Of a stretch of 64,000 bases of DNA, positions 22,792 through 35,380 are shown piece by piece. The position numbers were made by a program, and so were the translations under genes. Where the stretch lies: NCBI GenBank assembly GCA_019279435.1, contig JAAALK010000085.1:620001-684000 (forward strand). Reading direction: 5' to 3'. This DNA is from Zizania palustris. Taxonomy: Eukaryota; Streptophyta; Magnoliopsida; Poales; Poaceae. Position 1 is the stretch's first letter. Every line of letters begins with the position of its first letter. The notes under the pieces are model-generated. The model worked only from the letters and a program-made list of their open reading frames with translations, made no database searches and was not told the DNA's origin.

Positions 22792-23473
22792 AGATTGATC
22801 TAATAAGAGTTTTGAGAAAAAAACAACAGATCTACCGCCCGAGCGGTTACTGTTCATCAGCCACGGCACTGTTCATCTGTGCTCGCCGCCGCGTCGCCCG
22901 TATTCCCTGCCGCGGGCCCTCACTGCTGGTGCCGTCCCTCCACTGATCGCCTACGCCGTCCCTCCACCGGCCTCTAGGGGCTTCCACCGCCGGCAGTCCC
23001 GACGTCCTCTCTCAGCCGTGCCAGATCCCCGCCGTCGGCCCCTCGGTCCCCGCGCGGGTTGCATACTCACCGAACATAGCCGCCGGATCCGAACGCCGTC
23101 GCCGTGTTGCACACGAGCCAGCGCCTGTCGGCTCTTCCGCCCGGTGCCACCGTAGCAGACCGCTGCCTCCTGGAGCTGCGCGCCCGCCGGTCTTCTCCAT
23201 GCGCTACACACGAGCCGGCGGCCCTCACGCTGGTTTTCTTCTGATTCCCACGGTGGCCACAGATCTGACCACACGAGCTGCAGTCACAGAAAATCCCAAA
23301 TCTTCCATAAAGGATCGAAGATATTTTTCAGGAAGGAAATTGCTAAGCGCACCCCGTTCTGTGCACGCATAATTTTACTATCAAGCTGAAATTTGCTACA
23401 CGCACCCAGTTTGGGTACCAGAAATTTTCTTTATGTCTGTTTTTAGCCGTTTTTCAGGGAATTCTTTTGCATC
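22792..23473 (+). other. GC-rich leader of copia element D
   Basis: About 680 bases between primer site and gag. It is GC- and CpG-rich from about 22850 to 23290 and has no ORF with family features. Treated as the untranslated leader. Confidence 0.5.
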
Positions 23474-24290
23474 GTGACTTCCATTAAATATGATGTGCTG
23501 CTATTGGATCGTGATACAAGATTTTCACTTTGGCAAGTGAAGATGCGTGCTATTTTATCCTAGAATGATTTGGATGATGCACTTGACAAGTTTGGCAACA
23601 AAGAGCAGAGTACATGGACTGATAAAGAAAAGAGACAAGATCGTAAGGCTTTATCTTAGATTCATCTTCATTTATCGAATAATATTTTGCAAGAGGTTTT
23701 GCAGGAGAAAACTACCGCTGCCTTATGGTTAAAGCTAGAATCGATCTGCATGACAAAAGATCTTACCAGCAAGATGCACATGAAAATGAAATTATTTTCG
23801 CACAAGTTGCAAGATGATGATTCCGTGTTGAATCATTTGTCGACTTTCAAGGAGATTATTTCTGACCTTGAGTCTATGGAGGTAAAGTTTGATGATGAGG
23901 ATCTAGCTCTTATTCTTTTGTGTTCCTTGCCACCATCATTTTCAAATTTCAGAGATACCATCTTATATAGCCGTGATACACTAACGGTTGCTGAAGTTTG
24001 TGATGCATTGCATGCAAAAGAAAAGATGAAATCGATGGTAACTTCTGAAAGTTCTAAGTTTGATGGTAATGCTCTGCATATTAGAGGAAGAACGGAGGAA
24101 AAGAAATCAAATAATGGCTCTAGAAGTAGGAGTAAAAGTCGTTCTAGAGGACATTCAAAATCCAGAGAATGATAAATTTTGCAGGTATTGCAAGAAAGAT
24201 AATCACACCATATCTGAATGTTACAAGTTAAAGAATAAGGAAAAAAGGTCTGGCAAACAAAAGGATGATGGTAATGTGTCTATTGCTTCT
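23474..24290 (+). pseudogene. gag of Tork-like copia element D, broken
   Basis: The expected start codon reads GTG (23474-23476), followed by TSIKYDVLLLDRDTRFSLWQ, the usual gag opening of Tork/Tnt1-like elements. TAG codons interrupt at about 23560 and 23657. The UBN2-type core includes ALWLKLESICMTKDLTSKM and LPPSFSNFRDTILYSRDTL. A Ser/Arg-rich segment follows and a frameshift near 24150-24170. The zinc knuckle CRYCKKDNHTISEC is intact at about 24183-24224. Confidence 0.85.
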
Positions 24291-27200
24291 AGAGATAAAA
24301 ATTCAGATAATGGTGATGTTCTTGTCGTTTTTGCTAGATGTACTATTAGTAGTGATGAATGGATAATTGATATTGCTGCATCTTTTCATATTTGCACTAA
24401 TAGAAATTGGTTCATCAGTTATGAGTCTGTTCAAGGTGCTGGTTGTGTTAGGATGGGAGATGATTCTCCACGCCCCATTGTTGTAATTGGATCTGTCGAG
24501 ATAAAGATGTTTGATGGGATTGTCAGGACCTTGATAGCGGTAAGGTATGTTCAAGGTATGACAAGAAATATTATTTCCTTGAGCTATCTTGACACAAAAG
24601 GATATAAATATTCTGGTGGTACTGAAATTTTGAATGTATCAAAAGGTTCTCTCATTGTCATGAAAGGGGATTTGAAATCTGCTAATTTGTATCTTCTTCG
24701 AGGCACTATTGTTATGGGCAATGCTTGTGTGATGTCACATTCATCTGATGCTTCAAATTTGTGGCACAAGCGTCTTGGTCATATGAGTGAACAAGGTTTG
24801 GCAGAGTTAAGTAAGAGAGAGCTTCTTGATGGATATAAAGGAGGTAAATTGGATTTTTGTGAGCATTGCATATTTGGTAAGCACAAGAGGGTGAAATTTA
24901 ATACTTCTGTTCATACCATAGAAGGTATTCTTGATTATGTTCATTCTGATTTATGGGGCCCTTCTCGTAAGAGATCTTTAGGAGGTGCTCGTTATATGCT
25001 AACAATTATTGATGACTATTCTAGAAAAGTGTGGGCATAATTCTTGAAGCACAAGTGGGCTATCTTTTCAGCGTTCAAGGAGTGGAAGGTTATGGTTGAA
25101 CGGCAAACTGAAAGGAAGGTAAAAGTACTTTGTACTAATAATGGGATGGAATTCTGTTCTAATGAATTTAAGAAGTATTGTAAGTCTGAAGGCATCGTTA
25201 GACACTACACTATTCCTGGTACTCCTCAACAAAATGGTGTAGCTGAGCGTATGAACAGGACTATCATCTCGAAGGCTCGTTGCATGTTGTCACATGCGCG
25301 CTTGAACATGCGTTTTTGGGCTGAAGCCGCTTCCACTGCTTGTTACCTGATTAACAGATCACCCTCCCTTTCTATTGATAAGAAAACTCTAATTGAGATA
25401 TGGTATGGTTCTTCTGCTGATTATTCATAATTGAGAGTTTTTGGTTCCACTACTTATGCTGATGTTGATAATGGGAAATTAGAGCCTAGAACTGTTAAAT
25501 GCATTTTTCTTGGTTATCAATCTGTTGTTAAAGGTTATAAATTATGGGATGCTCAGAATTCAAAGGTCATCATCAGTAGGAATGTTATCTTTAATGAATC
25601 TATCATGTTTTATGACTCTCCTCCTACTATTCCCAATGAAGTTCAAGAGAAAATAAGTGTGCAGGTGGAGCACATTGTTGATGCAAAAAATTCACCAGAT
25701 GATGATATTCAAGATGAACCTGTTATTGAGCCTTTGTCTCCTGTTGTTCAGCCTCTACAACAGTCTATTGCTATTGACAGAACTTGAAGAACAATTAATC
25801 CACCTAAAATATTTATTGAAGAGTGCAATATTGTTTCTTATGCTTTAAATGTTACAGAATAGATTGAAGGTAATTCAGAACCTTCAAATTATTCTGAGGC
25901 TATTTCCGCTGCCGATCATAAGAATTGGATGACCGCAATGCAAGATGAGATGGAGTCACTTGAAAAGGATGGCACTTGGGATTTAGTAAAACTGCCTAAA
26001 GACAAGAAGATTGTCCGTTGTAAATGGATTTTCAAAAGAAAGGAAGGTATCACTCCTAGTGAGCCTGCTAGATACAAGGCAAGGTTGGTTGCCAAAGGTT
26101 ATAGCCAGATTCCAGGTATTTATTATAATGACGTCTTTTCTCTTATTAAACATACCTCAATTCGCACACTGCTCAGTATTGTTGCTATGCATGATTATGA
26201 ACTTGAGCAATTAGATGTTAAAATTGCATTTTTACATGGAGACTTAGAAGAGGACATTTATATAGATCAACCTGAAGGTTTTGTTTTTCCTGGAAAAGAG
26301 CAGTTGGTTTGTAAGTTAAAGAAATCTCTTTATGGTTTGAAGCAATCCCCTAGACAGTGGTACAAGAAGTTTGATTCTTTTAAGCTCTCTCATGGTTTTA
26401 AGCGGTCAAATTATGATAGTTGTGTCTATTTGAAGCCTGTTGGTAGCTCATTCATTTATCTGTTGCTCTATGTGTATGATATGTTAATTGCTGCAAAAGA
26501 TAAATCAGAAGTAGCTAACTTGAAAGTACAGTTGAGTAAAGAGTTTGAGATGAAGGACTTAGGAGCAGCCAAGAAGATTCTTGGTATGGAAATTACCGGA
26601 AAAAGAGAATTTGGTAAGATTTATCTCGGTCAGCGAGGTTACATTGAAAAGGTTCTTCGTCGTTTTGATATGCATGATGCAAAGCTCGTGAGTACTCCAC
26701 TTGCTCCACATTTTAAGTTATCTTAAGCTTTATGTCCAGAGTCAAGTGATGACATTGATTATATGTCTATTATTCCATATTCTAGTGCAGTTGGTTCTCT
26801 TATGTATGCCATGACCTGCTTTCGACCTGATTTGTCTCATGCCTTAAGTGTTGTTAGTATATATATGGCTAATCCTGGTAAAGAGCATTGGAAAGTTGTT
26901 CAGTGGATTTTTAGATATCTGCGTAGTACTTCTAGTGCTTTTTTACAGTTTGGAAAATCTAGAGATGGACTTGTTGGTTATGTTGATTCTGATTATGCTG
27001 GTGATTTGGATAAAAGGAGGTCTCTCACAGGTTATGTTTTTACTATTGGTGGTCGTGCTGTTAGCTGGAAAGCAAATTTGTAGGCTACAGTGGCGTTGTC
27101 TACCACTGAACCTCAGTATATGGCTATTTCTGAAGCATGTAAAGAAACTACTTAGTTGAGAGGTTTGTATGCTGAGCTCTGCGGGAGTGTTTCTTGCATC

Positions 27201-27413
27201 ACTATTTTCTGTGATAGTCAAAGTGCTATTTGCCTCACTAAAGATCAGATGTATCATGAGAGGACAAAGCATATTGATGTGAAGTATCATTATATTCGAT
27301 ATGTCATTGCTCAAGGTAATGTTAAAGTATGTAAGATAAGAACTCATGATAATCCCGCAGACATGATGACCAAGACAGTTCAAGTGACTAAGTTAGAGCT
27401 TTGCTCAAGCTTG
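24291..27413 (+). pseudogene. pol of Tork-like copia element D, broken and cut by CACTA
   Basis: The protease-like segment shows WIIDIAASFHICTNR, where the catalytic Asp-Ser/Thr-Gly triad is altered to DIA. A GAG_pre-integrase region follows (LWHKRLGHMSEQGLAELSKR), then integrase (YVHSDLWGPS, PQQNGVAERMNRTI) and RT (WKWIFKRKEG region, QLDVKIAFLHGDLEEDIY). The catalytic YVDD is YVYD near 26470. RNase H retains YVDSDYAGDLDKRRS and CDSQSAI. TAA/TAG/TGA stops interrupt at several places, some at expected Gln or Trp codons. The frame ends at KLELCSSL where the CACTA transposon begins, so the 3' LTR is absent. Confidence 0.88.
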
Positions 27414-28232
27414 CACTACTACAAATTGCTACTGTAGTGGCGTTGGAGTTTTCCACTGTAGTGGCGGACCATTAGATGCCCGCCACTAGAGTTGCTGGTG
27501 CTGATGGCAGCGCCCGCCACTACTATTGGTAAAGTAGTGGTGGTCGGTGCTAACGTCAGCCTAGACCGCCACTATTTTACCAATAGTAGTGGCGGGTGCT
27601 GGTGCTGCCCACCGCTGCTACGTTGTTCGCCACTAAAGTATTGATGACATCACTTGCGACTGCCACTACTATTCTGGCTATAAATGCGCACCTTCTACCA
27701 GAGTTCGCATTTAATTTTGTCCGTACAATGGCGACAAAAATCTTGATAAAGAGGGGGAGGCTTTGTTTTCGTTTCTTTTGAAGGATTTCATTCTAGGAGG
27801 TAAATCCATGTCGAATCTCACATTTATTTTGTATTTAATCATGTATATAATGAGTTATTAGCGTTTTACTAATTTAGGGTTTGTGAATAGAAATTTTCAA
27901 ATAATCTTCCATTTATAGTGTTTCTTTCTCCCAAATGAACGAATATGACCCTCCTCACAATTATTCATCACTTGTATAAATTTTTATGTCGTTTTAATCT
28001 TTTTTTTAATTTGATTTATGATTATAGATCAAGAGTTATGTTGTCTGGAGAGAGAAACCAATGTAGTTAATTTATTTAATAAATTTTTTCTACTTAATAC
28101 ATAGTTTGAATTAAAGCATTTTTAATTAATGTTGTTATGAGCGATAATAAATCAATATATTTTCAATTTGTAAATTACTAAAATTAACAATAATGAATTT
28201 ATTAATATTTTTTCAAATAATATATGTTTTAG
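27414..28232 (+). mobile_element. 5' terminal region of a CACTA (En/Spm) transposon
   Basis: Begins with the inverted-repeat terminus CACTACTACAAATTGC inside copia D. Subterminal repeats of GTAGTGGCGG or its complement fill 27430-27640. A 33-bp inverted repeat (27513-27545 with 27564-27596) could form a strong hairpin. TATAAAT at 27679-27685 is a candidate promoter for the transposase. From 27780 to 28232 the sequence is AT-rich leader or intron-like. The expected 3-bp target duplication cannot be confirmed because the matching right end was not found. Confidence 0.85.
27513..27596. repeat. 33-bp inverted repeat in CACTA subterminal region
   Basis: Arms 27513-27545 and 27564-27596 match at 31 of 33 positions, and both mismatches would be G-T pairs in a folded strand. 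The loop is 18 bases. Each arm carries the CCGCCACTA/TAGTGGCGG subterminal motif. Confidence 0.85.
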
Positions 28233-29160
28233 ATGGAGCACAGGTCCTGGATGTACTCGTCCAACGATAAAGATGTGATGACATATTTTAACAGAGTAAC
28301 TGAATTTACTGTAGCTCCGCACAATATGCTTCCCATCAGAGTGAACCGACAATATATTGTCCTTGTAAAGTTTAAAAAAATGAAGCGATGTATGCGTGTT
28401 CAGATCGTGAAACCATACGATTTCACTTGTTGAAAAATGGTTTCGTGAAGAACTATTATATATGGACGAAACACGGTGAGATGGTCAAAAACCCTCCTAA
28501 AGATTTTGATGTGCCACAAGATGCTCATCAACATACAAGAGGTTGTATTCATACATCCGACATAACACATGATGTTGATCAACATGATGATGATGACGCC
28601 TTAGATGTAGAGGAACTAATGCGAAATGTTGCGCCTGAGGTGCTGTTGCAGAGAACTACAACCAAAGGATACGATAACTTTGAAGCACTTGACAAAGCAT
28701 CAAAAAACCTTCTTTACGAGGAACGCCACGGATGCGATAAGTAGTATACTATGTTGTACACAATTCTTGAGCTTATGAAACTGAAGGCCAATAATGGATG
28801 GTCTGATACTAGTTTTTCAGATCTTTTACAACTCCTAAAAAAGGTTTTGCCGAAACCCAATGGTCTACCATCTGATACGTACCAAGAAAAGAAGATGATT
28901 TATCCGTTGACTTTGGGCATTCAGAAGATTCATGTATGCCCGAACCACTATATCCTATATCGAAAAGAGTATGGATTGTTAGAGAGATGTCCACAGTCAA
29001 TGCAAGTCGATACAAACATCCAAATGATTGTGTGGAGGACTACAATGACCACCAGAAGAAGAATAAGAGGTTGCAGAAAAGGAAGAAAAATGTTATTGCA
29101 GACCATCATGGATATAAGATTGAGAGGAAAGTTCTAGTCTTAATAATGTGGTACCTACCG
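28233..29160 (+). pseudogene. CACTA TNP2-type transposase, N-terminal part, broken
   Basis: Opens with MEHRSWMYSSNDKDVMTYF, the start of the transposase-associated domain. After a frameshift near 28390 it continues with FHLLKNGFVKNYYIWTKHGE. An acidic linker follows. The next recognisable part is ILELMKLKANNGWSDTSF and IQKIHVCPNHYILYRKEYG, the usual N-terminal TNP2 region, then NASRYKHPND in another frame. At VLIMWYLP the gene is cut by Tat element B and resumes at 56556. At least two frameshifts and a TAG at 28742-28744 make it inactive. Confidence 0.88.
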
Positions 29161-29162
29161 TG

Positions 29163-32100
29163 TGTTGATAGCAAAAAATGGCATTAATTGCTAGATTATC
29201 AAAATATCGATTTTTGGTGATTTGGGCCGAAAATACACATGTCCAGGGTCTGTCCGAAGCCCTACAGGTCCGAACCCATCAAGCTATGGGCTCCGAAAGC
29301 CTCTAGCCAGCCCATGGGTTTCGACCAGGAAGCCTTCGGAGGCCCACGCTGCAGAAGCTTTGGAAGCCTTCGGAGGTCCACGCTGCCGAAGCTTCGAAAG
29401 CCCACGCTGTCAAAGCTTCGGCCCGAGGAGCAAGCCTCGACGGGCCTAGCCGAAGCCCACACTTTGGCCCGAGGAGCAGGCCTCGGCGGGCCTGGCCGAA
29501 GCCCACCTCAGCAGAGACAGAGTTGGACGCGTTTCCAGCTCAATCTTTATCTCTATCCGGCCAGATTAATAGTAGATTAGATTAGAGTTAACCATCTATA
29601 AATAGAGAGGACTGGCCGGCGTGGAGAGCCCCCAACTCAAACCAAACCAAAGCCATGCTTGGATTGCATTTACTTTTACCTTTACTTTTATGTACCTCTT
29701 CATGGGTTTGCCTAGAAGCCCTCTGTCCGCCGCTACGGAACAGTGGTAAGCCTTGGTTCTTCGCCCGTGAAGTCCCCGTTAATCTACGTAACAAATTGCT
29801 ATCGCCTTGTTACTTCGCCTGTGAAGTATCTGCTAATCTGCGTAATAGATTGCTACCTTCGCTACCCGTGCAACACTTAGCAAAATTCGGTCTTCAGGCC
29901 GAATTGGTACTTCACACTATTCTGTTGCAGCTTCGCGCTTTCGGAGCCCCCTTCACCGAGGGTGCCCAGAGCTGAGAGATCGGTTCCGGAGGACCCCGGG
30001 ACGCCCTTCGACGAGATTGCAGGCTTCGACAACAGGTTTCGCCAGTAGACTCCGGCAAGACAGGCTTCGCCATGACTGTACTCCGCGTCGGACGAAGCTG
30101 CACTCGCGCGCGGCCTTCGCGTCACTGCTTCGCAGTTTGCTGCATCGGAGATCGCACGCGAACCCCGCTGTTCGGAGGAGATCAGTGTGTCTAGACCTAT
30201 TCGGAGTCCATCTTCGAACGGATCAGCCCGAACGCTGAAGCACCCTTCGGCGGAGCACTTCGCACGAGACACCGAAGGTACCCTTCGGCGCACCCTTCGC
30301 ATCAGGCTTCGAACCAGACGGGCTCCGACTGGTTTGTTGATTTTGTTCTGTTTAATCTATTTCTTTCAACTAATTGGGTTATTTTGTGTAATCTGGTTGA
30401 CTGGCGACTCCACCCCCCTTATCACTATTAAGGGTAGTCGGAACGCGACGTCGGTGCCACGTGTCACGCCCCGATTTAATAAATTAGGACCTTTATTTAA
30501 ATTCCATAGAAAATCAATAAACCAAGACGTTCATCATGCGACCACGTACAAATACGAGCAATCATTCACGGTTCGTAGACCGCATGAATACAAAAGTGAA
30601 TAAATATGAAGAGAAACTAATAAATCAAAGGGTCCTAGATGAACGCCTCCTTCCAGTCTCGCCTTGACTGGGTCGCTACTCTAGACCTTCATCCTCCTCG
30701 TAGTAGACGGGCTCTGATGGTGTAAGTCAACGGGGTGAGTACAGATGTACTCAGCAAGCCACCGAATGCAAATATAATGCAAAGTAATAACAAGGGAGAT
30801 AGTGGCTAGTTTTGCGGAAGGAGCATAATTTGTAAAGCATTAAATGTGATCAATTTATTAGTACTTGAAAAGTAAATATGTGTATGCATCATCATATTCT
30901 AACTCGAGGGGTACGGTCAGCCCCACCTCGCTCAACAGTCCTTACATGCCATGATTAACTCAACCATTCATACAATTGTAAACTAATTGCGAGTAGTCAC
31001 ACAACCCGCCCTTGACCGTGGGCTCGGCTTTTCGAAAAGATTGATTTTACTCTGATCAGAGATGTACCACTGTACCCACAAGGCACACACTCATCACTTA
31101 CACCCAAGTGTAACGAGATGACCCATTTCACGGGAACTCGTGCCAAAAACTTCCATATGGTTTCCTCCGACTCCACAACACCCTCTTATGGGTTTCGTAT
31201 CGTGTCTCGATGTGTCGAGTGCTCACCATACCCCCCCTTGAGCCATCGTCGGTACAAGGCGCCCTGAGGGCTAGCCCCTTGCCCCCTCCACTATGGTGCA
31301 TAGAGCCGGAGTGTTCCACACTTCCAGTTAGGACTTACCCATTAGACTTGTGGTTGGTACGGAAGTGCTTTGCAACAGATCCCGCAGACCGGTCCTTATA
31401 GTGCCCTGGGTGCGACTAACCAGTTTCCGAGCTTGCACCCGGAACCCACCATACTTATAACTTAGCCAACTCCAACAGAGTCCAGAGACGAGAATAACGG
31501 GAAATTTCATATATTAGAATCCAGCTATCTACGACTCATTCTTTATATCCTATAGCGGTTGTGCCGGTACATTGGGCACTAGCTAATATAATATTTGTAG
31601 AGTGACAAGGAGTTAAGGCTCAATAAGCATGGCTTGGGTTTGCACACAGGGACGGGGGTCTAATAAATATAAGTGTAAGGCTTGATTATTGGACTAATGC
31701 AATATTAACCTATGAGTTATAGCGATATTTTATTAAAACATAGGCTCAATGATGATCAATTGTTTCAACAGGGGTGGTCGATGACTTGCCTTGCTCAGCA
31801 AAGGGTGAAGGTGGAACCTCGGGATAGAACTCCGTCTCCTCGACAAACTCGTAGTCTTCTCGATACGGAAAAATAAAAATCACATTTAATAAACTGATAA
31901 AATCCACCAAATAATAAACATACATATTTGTGGGTTTTATTATGTGGAATAAAGTTTCATTATTCTGATGTTTGGTGAATAAATAGTAAACTTTATACTT
32001 GTCAAGGCTTTGCCAATTTATTTTTCTGAATTAATAATTTATCTCTAAGGGGTTTTTATTTTAAATATTTATTAAAAGTTATTTTGGGTAACAGAAACAT

Positions 32101-33402
32101 ACTGTTTTTATGGCATTAATGTGTAGAGAATAATATTCTGGTTTTAACAAAATTTGAATGGTGAAATTTGGAGTTAAAATGAGCAAGATATGAATTTTCA
32201 AAGTTTAAACAGTTTTTTGGAATTTTATTTAAACTGGAAATGGGCTCTGGTCCACGGTGAGCCAGGCCCACGGTGGACAGGCGCACTGTGCGCGTGGACC
32301 GGTTGATCCAGAGCCGTTGGATCTAGATCTGGCAGCCAGGCGCGAGGCGGGAGGGGTTAAATGAAAATGGACGGCTCAGATTAGATCGCACCGAACCGGT
32401 ACGCGTGGACGCACGGGATTAAGTCAACGTTTTTAAGTTAAAATCGACGGCCGAGATCGCGTGGTACTGCTTTGACCGGATCCGAGGGCCCGGATTAAAT
32501 CCCGAAGGGGATTAATCTTAGCCCTCCGATCTTGATCGGATGGCCAGAGGTCCGTCCGGCACAACACGAGCTAAGGGGCGATTACCCCCTTCGTTCTCGA
32601 CTCCGGCGATGCAACAGTAAGTGATTCCGGCGTCGGCGAGGGTTGGACGGCGATGCTAAGGCCAGAAATGGAACCAGAGACGTGAGGGGAACTCGAGCGT
32701 ACCGGCGGTGGTGGCGACGGCGAGCTGACGGCGACCGGCGTCGACGAGGGGCGGAGAAACCGTTTGGGTTCGTCGGCGGCGAGGCAATCCGGCGGTCCTT
32801 TCGTCCGTCGGAGGCATGGACGAGGACGGGTCGGTCCTGGTGGTCACGAAGGTGGTGACGGCGGGGACGGCGGGGTCTTGGATCGCCGGCGAGCGGTGGC
32901 TGGAGGCGGAACAGAGCTAACGACCGAAACATTGCGCCGGAGCTCTGGAAAGTGAGGTCTTGCGCTTAAGGCGGTGTGGGCAGTGAGCGGTGGCCGAGGG
33001 GGTCTTTATAGGGTCATCGGCGATGGCTATGGTAGGCTATAGGAGGGAAACCCGTGAAGGGTTTCTATTTTACTCCGGCGAGGCTTTCCTTTTGCTCGGT
33101 TAGCTTCCTTAAGCGTGAAAACGCGTCGGCTATAGACGGAAGGGGTGCGGCGGTGCTCGGGGAAAGTGATCCGAGGGCAATCGAGCGAGATCGGGTGGCC
33201 GGCGGCGAGAATCCAGAAGGGTATCGCCGGGGAGAGGGAAGGGGGATCCCCTTCCATGGAGAAGACGATGCTGACAGGTGGCCCCCACCTGTCAATGGTC
33301 GAAACAAAAGTAGAAGGGCCGACAGGCGGGTCCCGCTGGTCAGAGAGCGCGGAAAGGGCACGGGTGGCTGACCCAAGTGCGGGGCACGTTTTCGTGTCAA
33401 CA
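29163..33402 (+). repeat. 5' LTR of element B, interrupted
   Basis: 29163-30461 matches 55205-56463 closely. A solo LTR then intervenes, and only the last 30 or so bases of the LTR (ACCCAAGTGCGGGGCACG... to 33402) follow. About 50 bases of the LTR between GGTGCCAC and GACCCAAGTG are absent, lost together with the right end of the inserted sequence. TATAAATA is at 29597-29604. The LTR is dense in CTTCGG and CCGAAG. Confidence 0.88.
30462..33370 (-). repeat. Solo LTR (first copy), right end deleted
   Basis: Starts TGTCACGCCCCGATTTAAT, like the complete copy at 37285. The first 1.75 kb (to about 32200) is collinear and similar to 37285-39050. The GC-rich second part is much more diverged. The copy stops before the GGGGTGTTACA end and is joined to the tail of the element B LTR at about 33369. 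The - strand orientation is inferred from the complete copy. No protein-coding sequence is recognised in it. Confidence 0.75.
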
Positions 33403-33409
33403 CACTTTT

Positions 33410-33427
33410 TGGCGACTCCACTGGGGA
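33410..33427 (+). other. Primer-binding site of element B
   Basis: TGGCGACTCCACTGGGGA, seven bases after the LTR. It differs from the element A site by one base. Confidence 0.75.
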
Positions 33428-33444
33428 AGTGCTACGTCAACACT

Positions 33445-35380
33445 ATGAGTACGTCTACATCGGCCGCCGGTACATCTACTTCGACTACCACATCTACACC
33501 GCCGATGGACACAATAGGAGGTGCGGATATCGACAACCGCAACATAATACCACCTACACTTGAAGATATCCCCGCAGAAGACCGAGCAGAGATCGAGGCA
33601 AGGCTAAAAGCGTTCCAAGACATGATGCTTGGAGGCTACATCAAGACACGCGCAAGCTTCATCAAGCGCGACATCATCACCCCCGACCTCGCTCAGGTCC
33701 ATGTAACACCATTATCGCCTCATTTATCTTCTTTGGAAATCGAGCAAAAAATAGCCACATCAGTAGATCAGGCCGTTAGCGCTTCTCTAGCCAACCGTTT
33801 AGATTCGGCAGTCAGCTCCCAAGTAGAGGCGACTCTTAGAAGGTTTGGCTTCGCTGAGGCCATACCCCCGGTTCCTATAGATAGTGCACCTCCGATGAAC
33901 ATGTCTCCGGCCTCATCACCTATGGCTGAGACCAATCATTATACATATGGTCAAACTAATACTGCATGCCACACGACACCTGCGCCAATACCCGCGCTGC
34001 CCGCACCACACACGCAGGCGCCCGGACACGAGCACGTTATACAAATAGCGCGTAGGGAAGAAGCGCATGGCCGACACGTCGATATCCCACCGTGTGTCAT
34101 GCCCCCACATGAGAGGCGCATGCAAACAAACTACCAATATGATTTAGATGAGCGGGTCCGCGCACTATTTAGGGAGTGTGCCGGCTTCGTGCCCAAGGGA
34201 CGGATTAGGGTTTACCGCAAACCATACCCCGATCATCTTGATACAGTACCCTACCCCCGCGTCTATAGGATCCCGAGTTCACTAAATTCGATGGCGAGGG
34301 TAGCAGGACCACACTAGAGCATGTTAGTCAATTTTTGGCACAGTGTGGAGAGGTTAGTGGGATAGATGCCCTAAAGGTTAGACTATTTTCTCTCTCGCTA
34401 TCCGGCACAGCTTTCACTTGGTTTTCGGCGCTACCGCCGAACTCCATGATTATTTCTACACGGGTAAAACAGAACTTAGGCTTTCGCATTTGTCATCGGT
34501 TAAGCAAAAATCTAGTGAGAGCGCCTCTGAGTATATCAAGCATTTCAGGGATACCAGAAACCGATGTTTTAGTCTTAATATTTCAGAAAGGGACTTGGCG
34601 GAGTTAGCTTTTAATGGGTTACGTTCTGAAATTAAAGAAAGATTAGATAACCAGAACTTTTTAGAAGTTAGCCAAGTTCTACAGCAGGCTCTGGTACAAG
34701 AAGGCCGAGCCAAAGACAAGAAATTTATCAAGACATTTAGCAAGCCTAGGGCCGAAATCCACATCATGGAATGCTCCGATGAAGAGGAGTCAGGGGAGGA
34801 GGATTCAGCCAACATGTACGCGGCCGAGTGGGTCTAGAACACTAAGAATAAACCCGTCACCTGCTCCGAGTTACGACCGTCACCAACAAAGAATCAACTC
34901 AATGAGGTCAAGTACTCGTTTGATGTAACTAAGTGTGATAAAACATTTGACTTTCTCTTGAAAAGCTAGCTTCTCAGGTTACCTATAGGTCAAGTCATTC
35001 CACCTGCCGACGAGTTAAAGAAACATCCATACTATAAGTGGCATGATTCACATTCTCATAATACTAATGATTGCAATGTTTTTCGACGGCAGATACAATC
35101 GGCCATAGAAGAAGGACGATTGAAGACAGACCATGATCCAAAAATAAAGCTGGATAAAGATCCTTTTCCGGTCAACGCCGTCGACCTCAGCGAGAAAAAA
35201 GTGTTGATTCGGCCAGAAAAGGCCGAGTCTGCTAAAGGAAAAGATGTGATGGTTGGAGAACCACGCATTCGCACACTCGTACCAAAGAACCCGAGGTGGG
35301 AGTGTGGAAACAAAACATCAATACCCCTTCGGCTAAGGCTCGCAAGAGGCCGAAGGTAACATACAACATGTTGTTGAACA
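33445..35380 (+). pseudogene. gag of Tat element B, broken
   Basis: ATG 33445 starts a Ser/Thr-rich leader followed by PTLEDIPAEDRAEIEARL and AQVHVTPLSPHLSSLEIEQ. The frame shifts near 34250, and the gag core follows as LAQCGEVSGIDALKVRLFSL and RNRCFSLNISERDLAELAFN. A TAG at 34835-34837 stands where element A has TGG, and another at about 34967 sits at an expected Gln. The Cys/His cluster is WHDSHSHNTNDCNVFRR, and its first Cys is Tyr here while A keeps Cys. Confidence 0.85.

Noticed and set aside
22951..23274. 107-residue - strand ORF in the leader of copia D
   Set aside because: It is an Arg/Gly/Ala-rich shadow of CpG-rich leader sequence with no recognisable motif.
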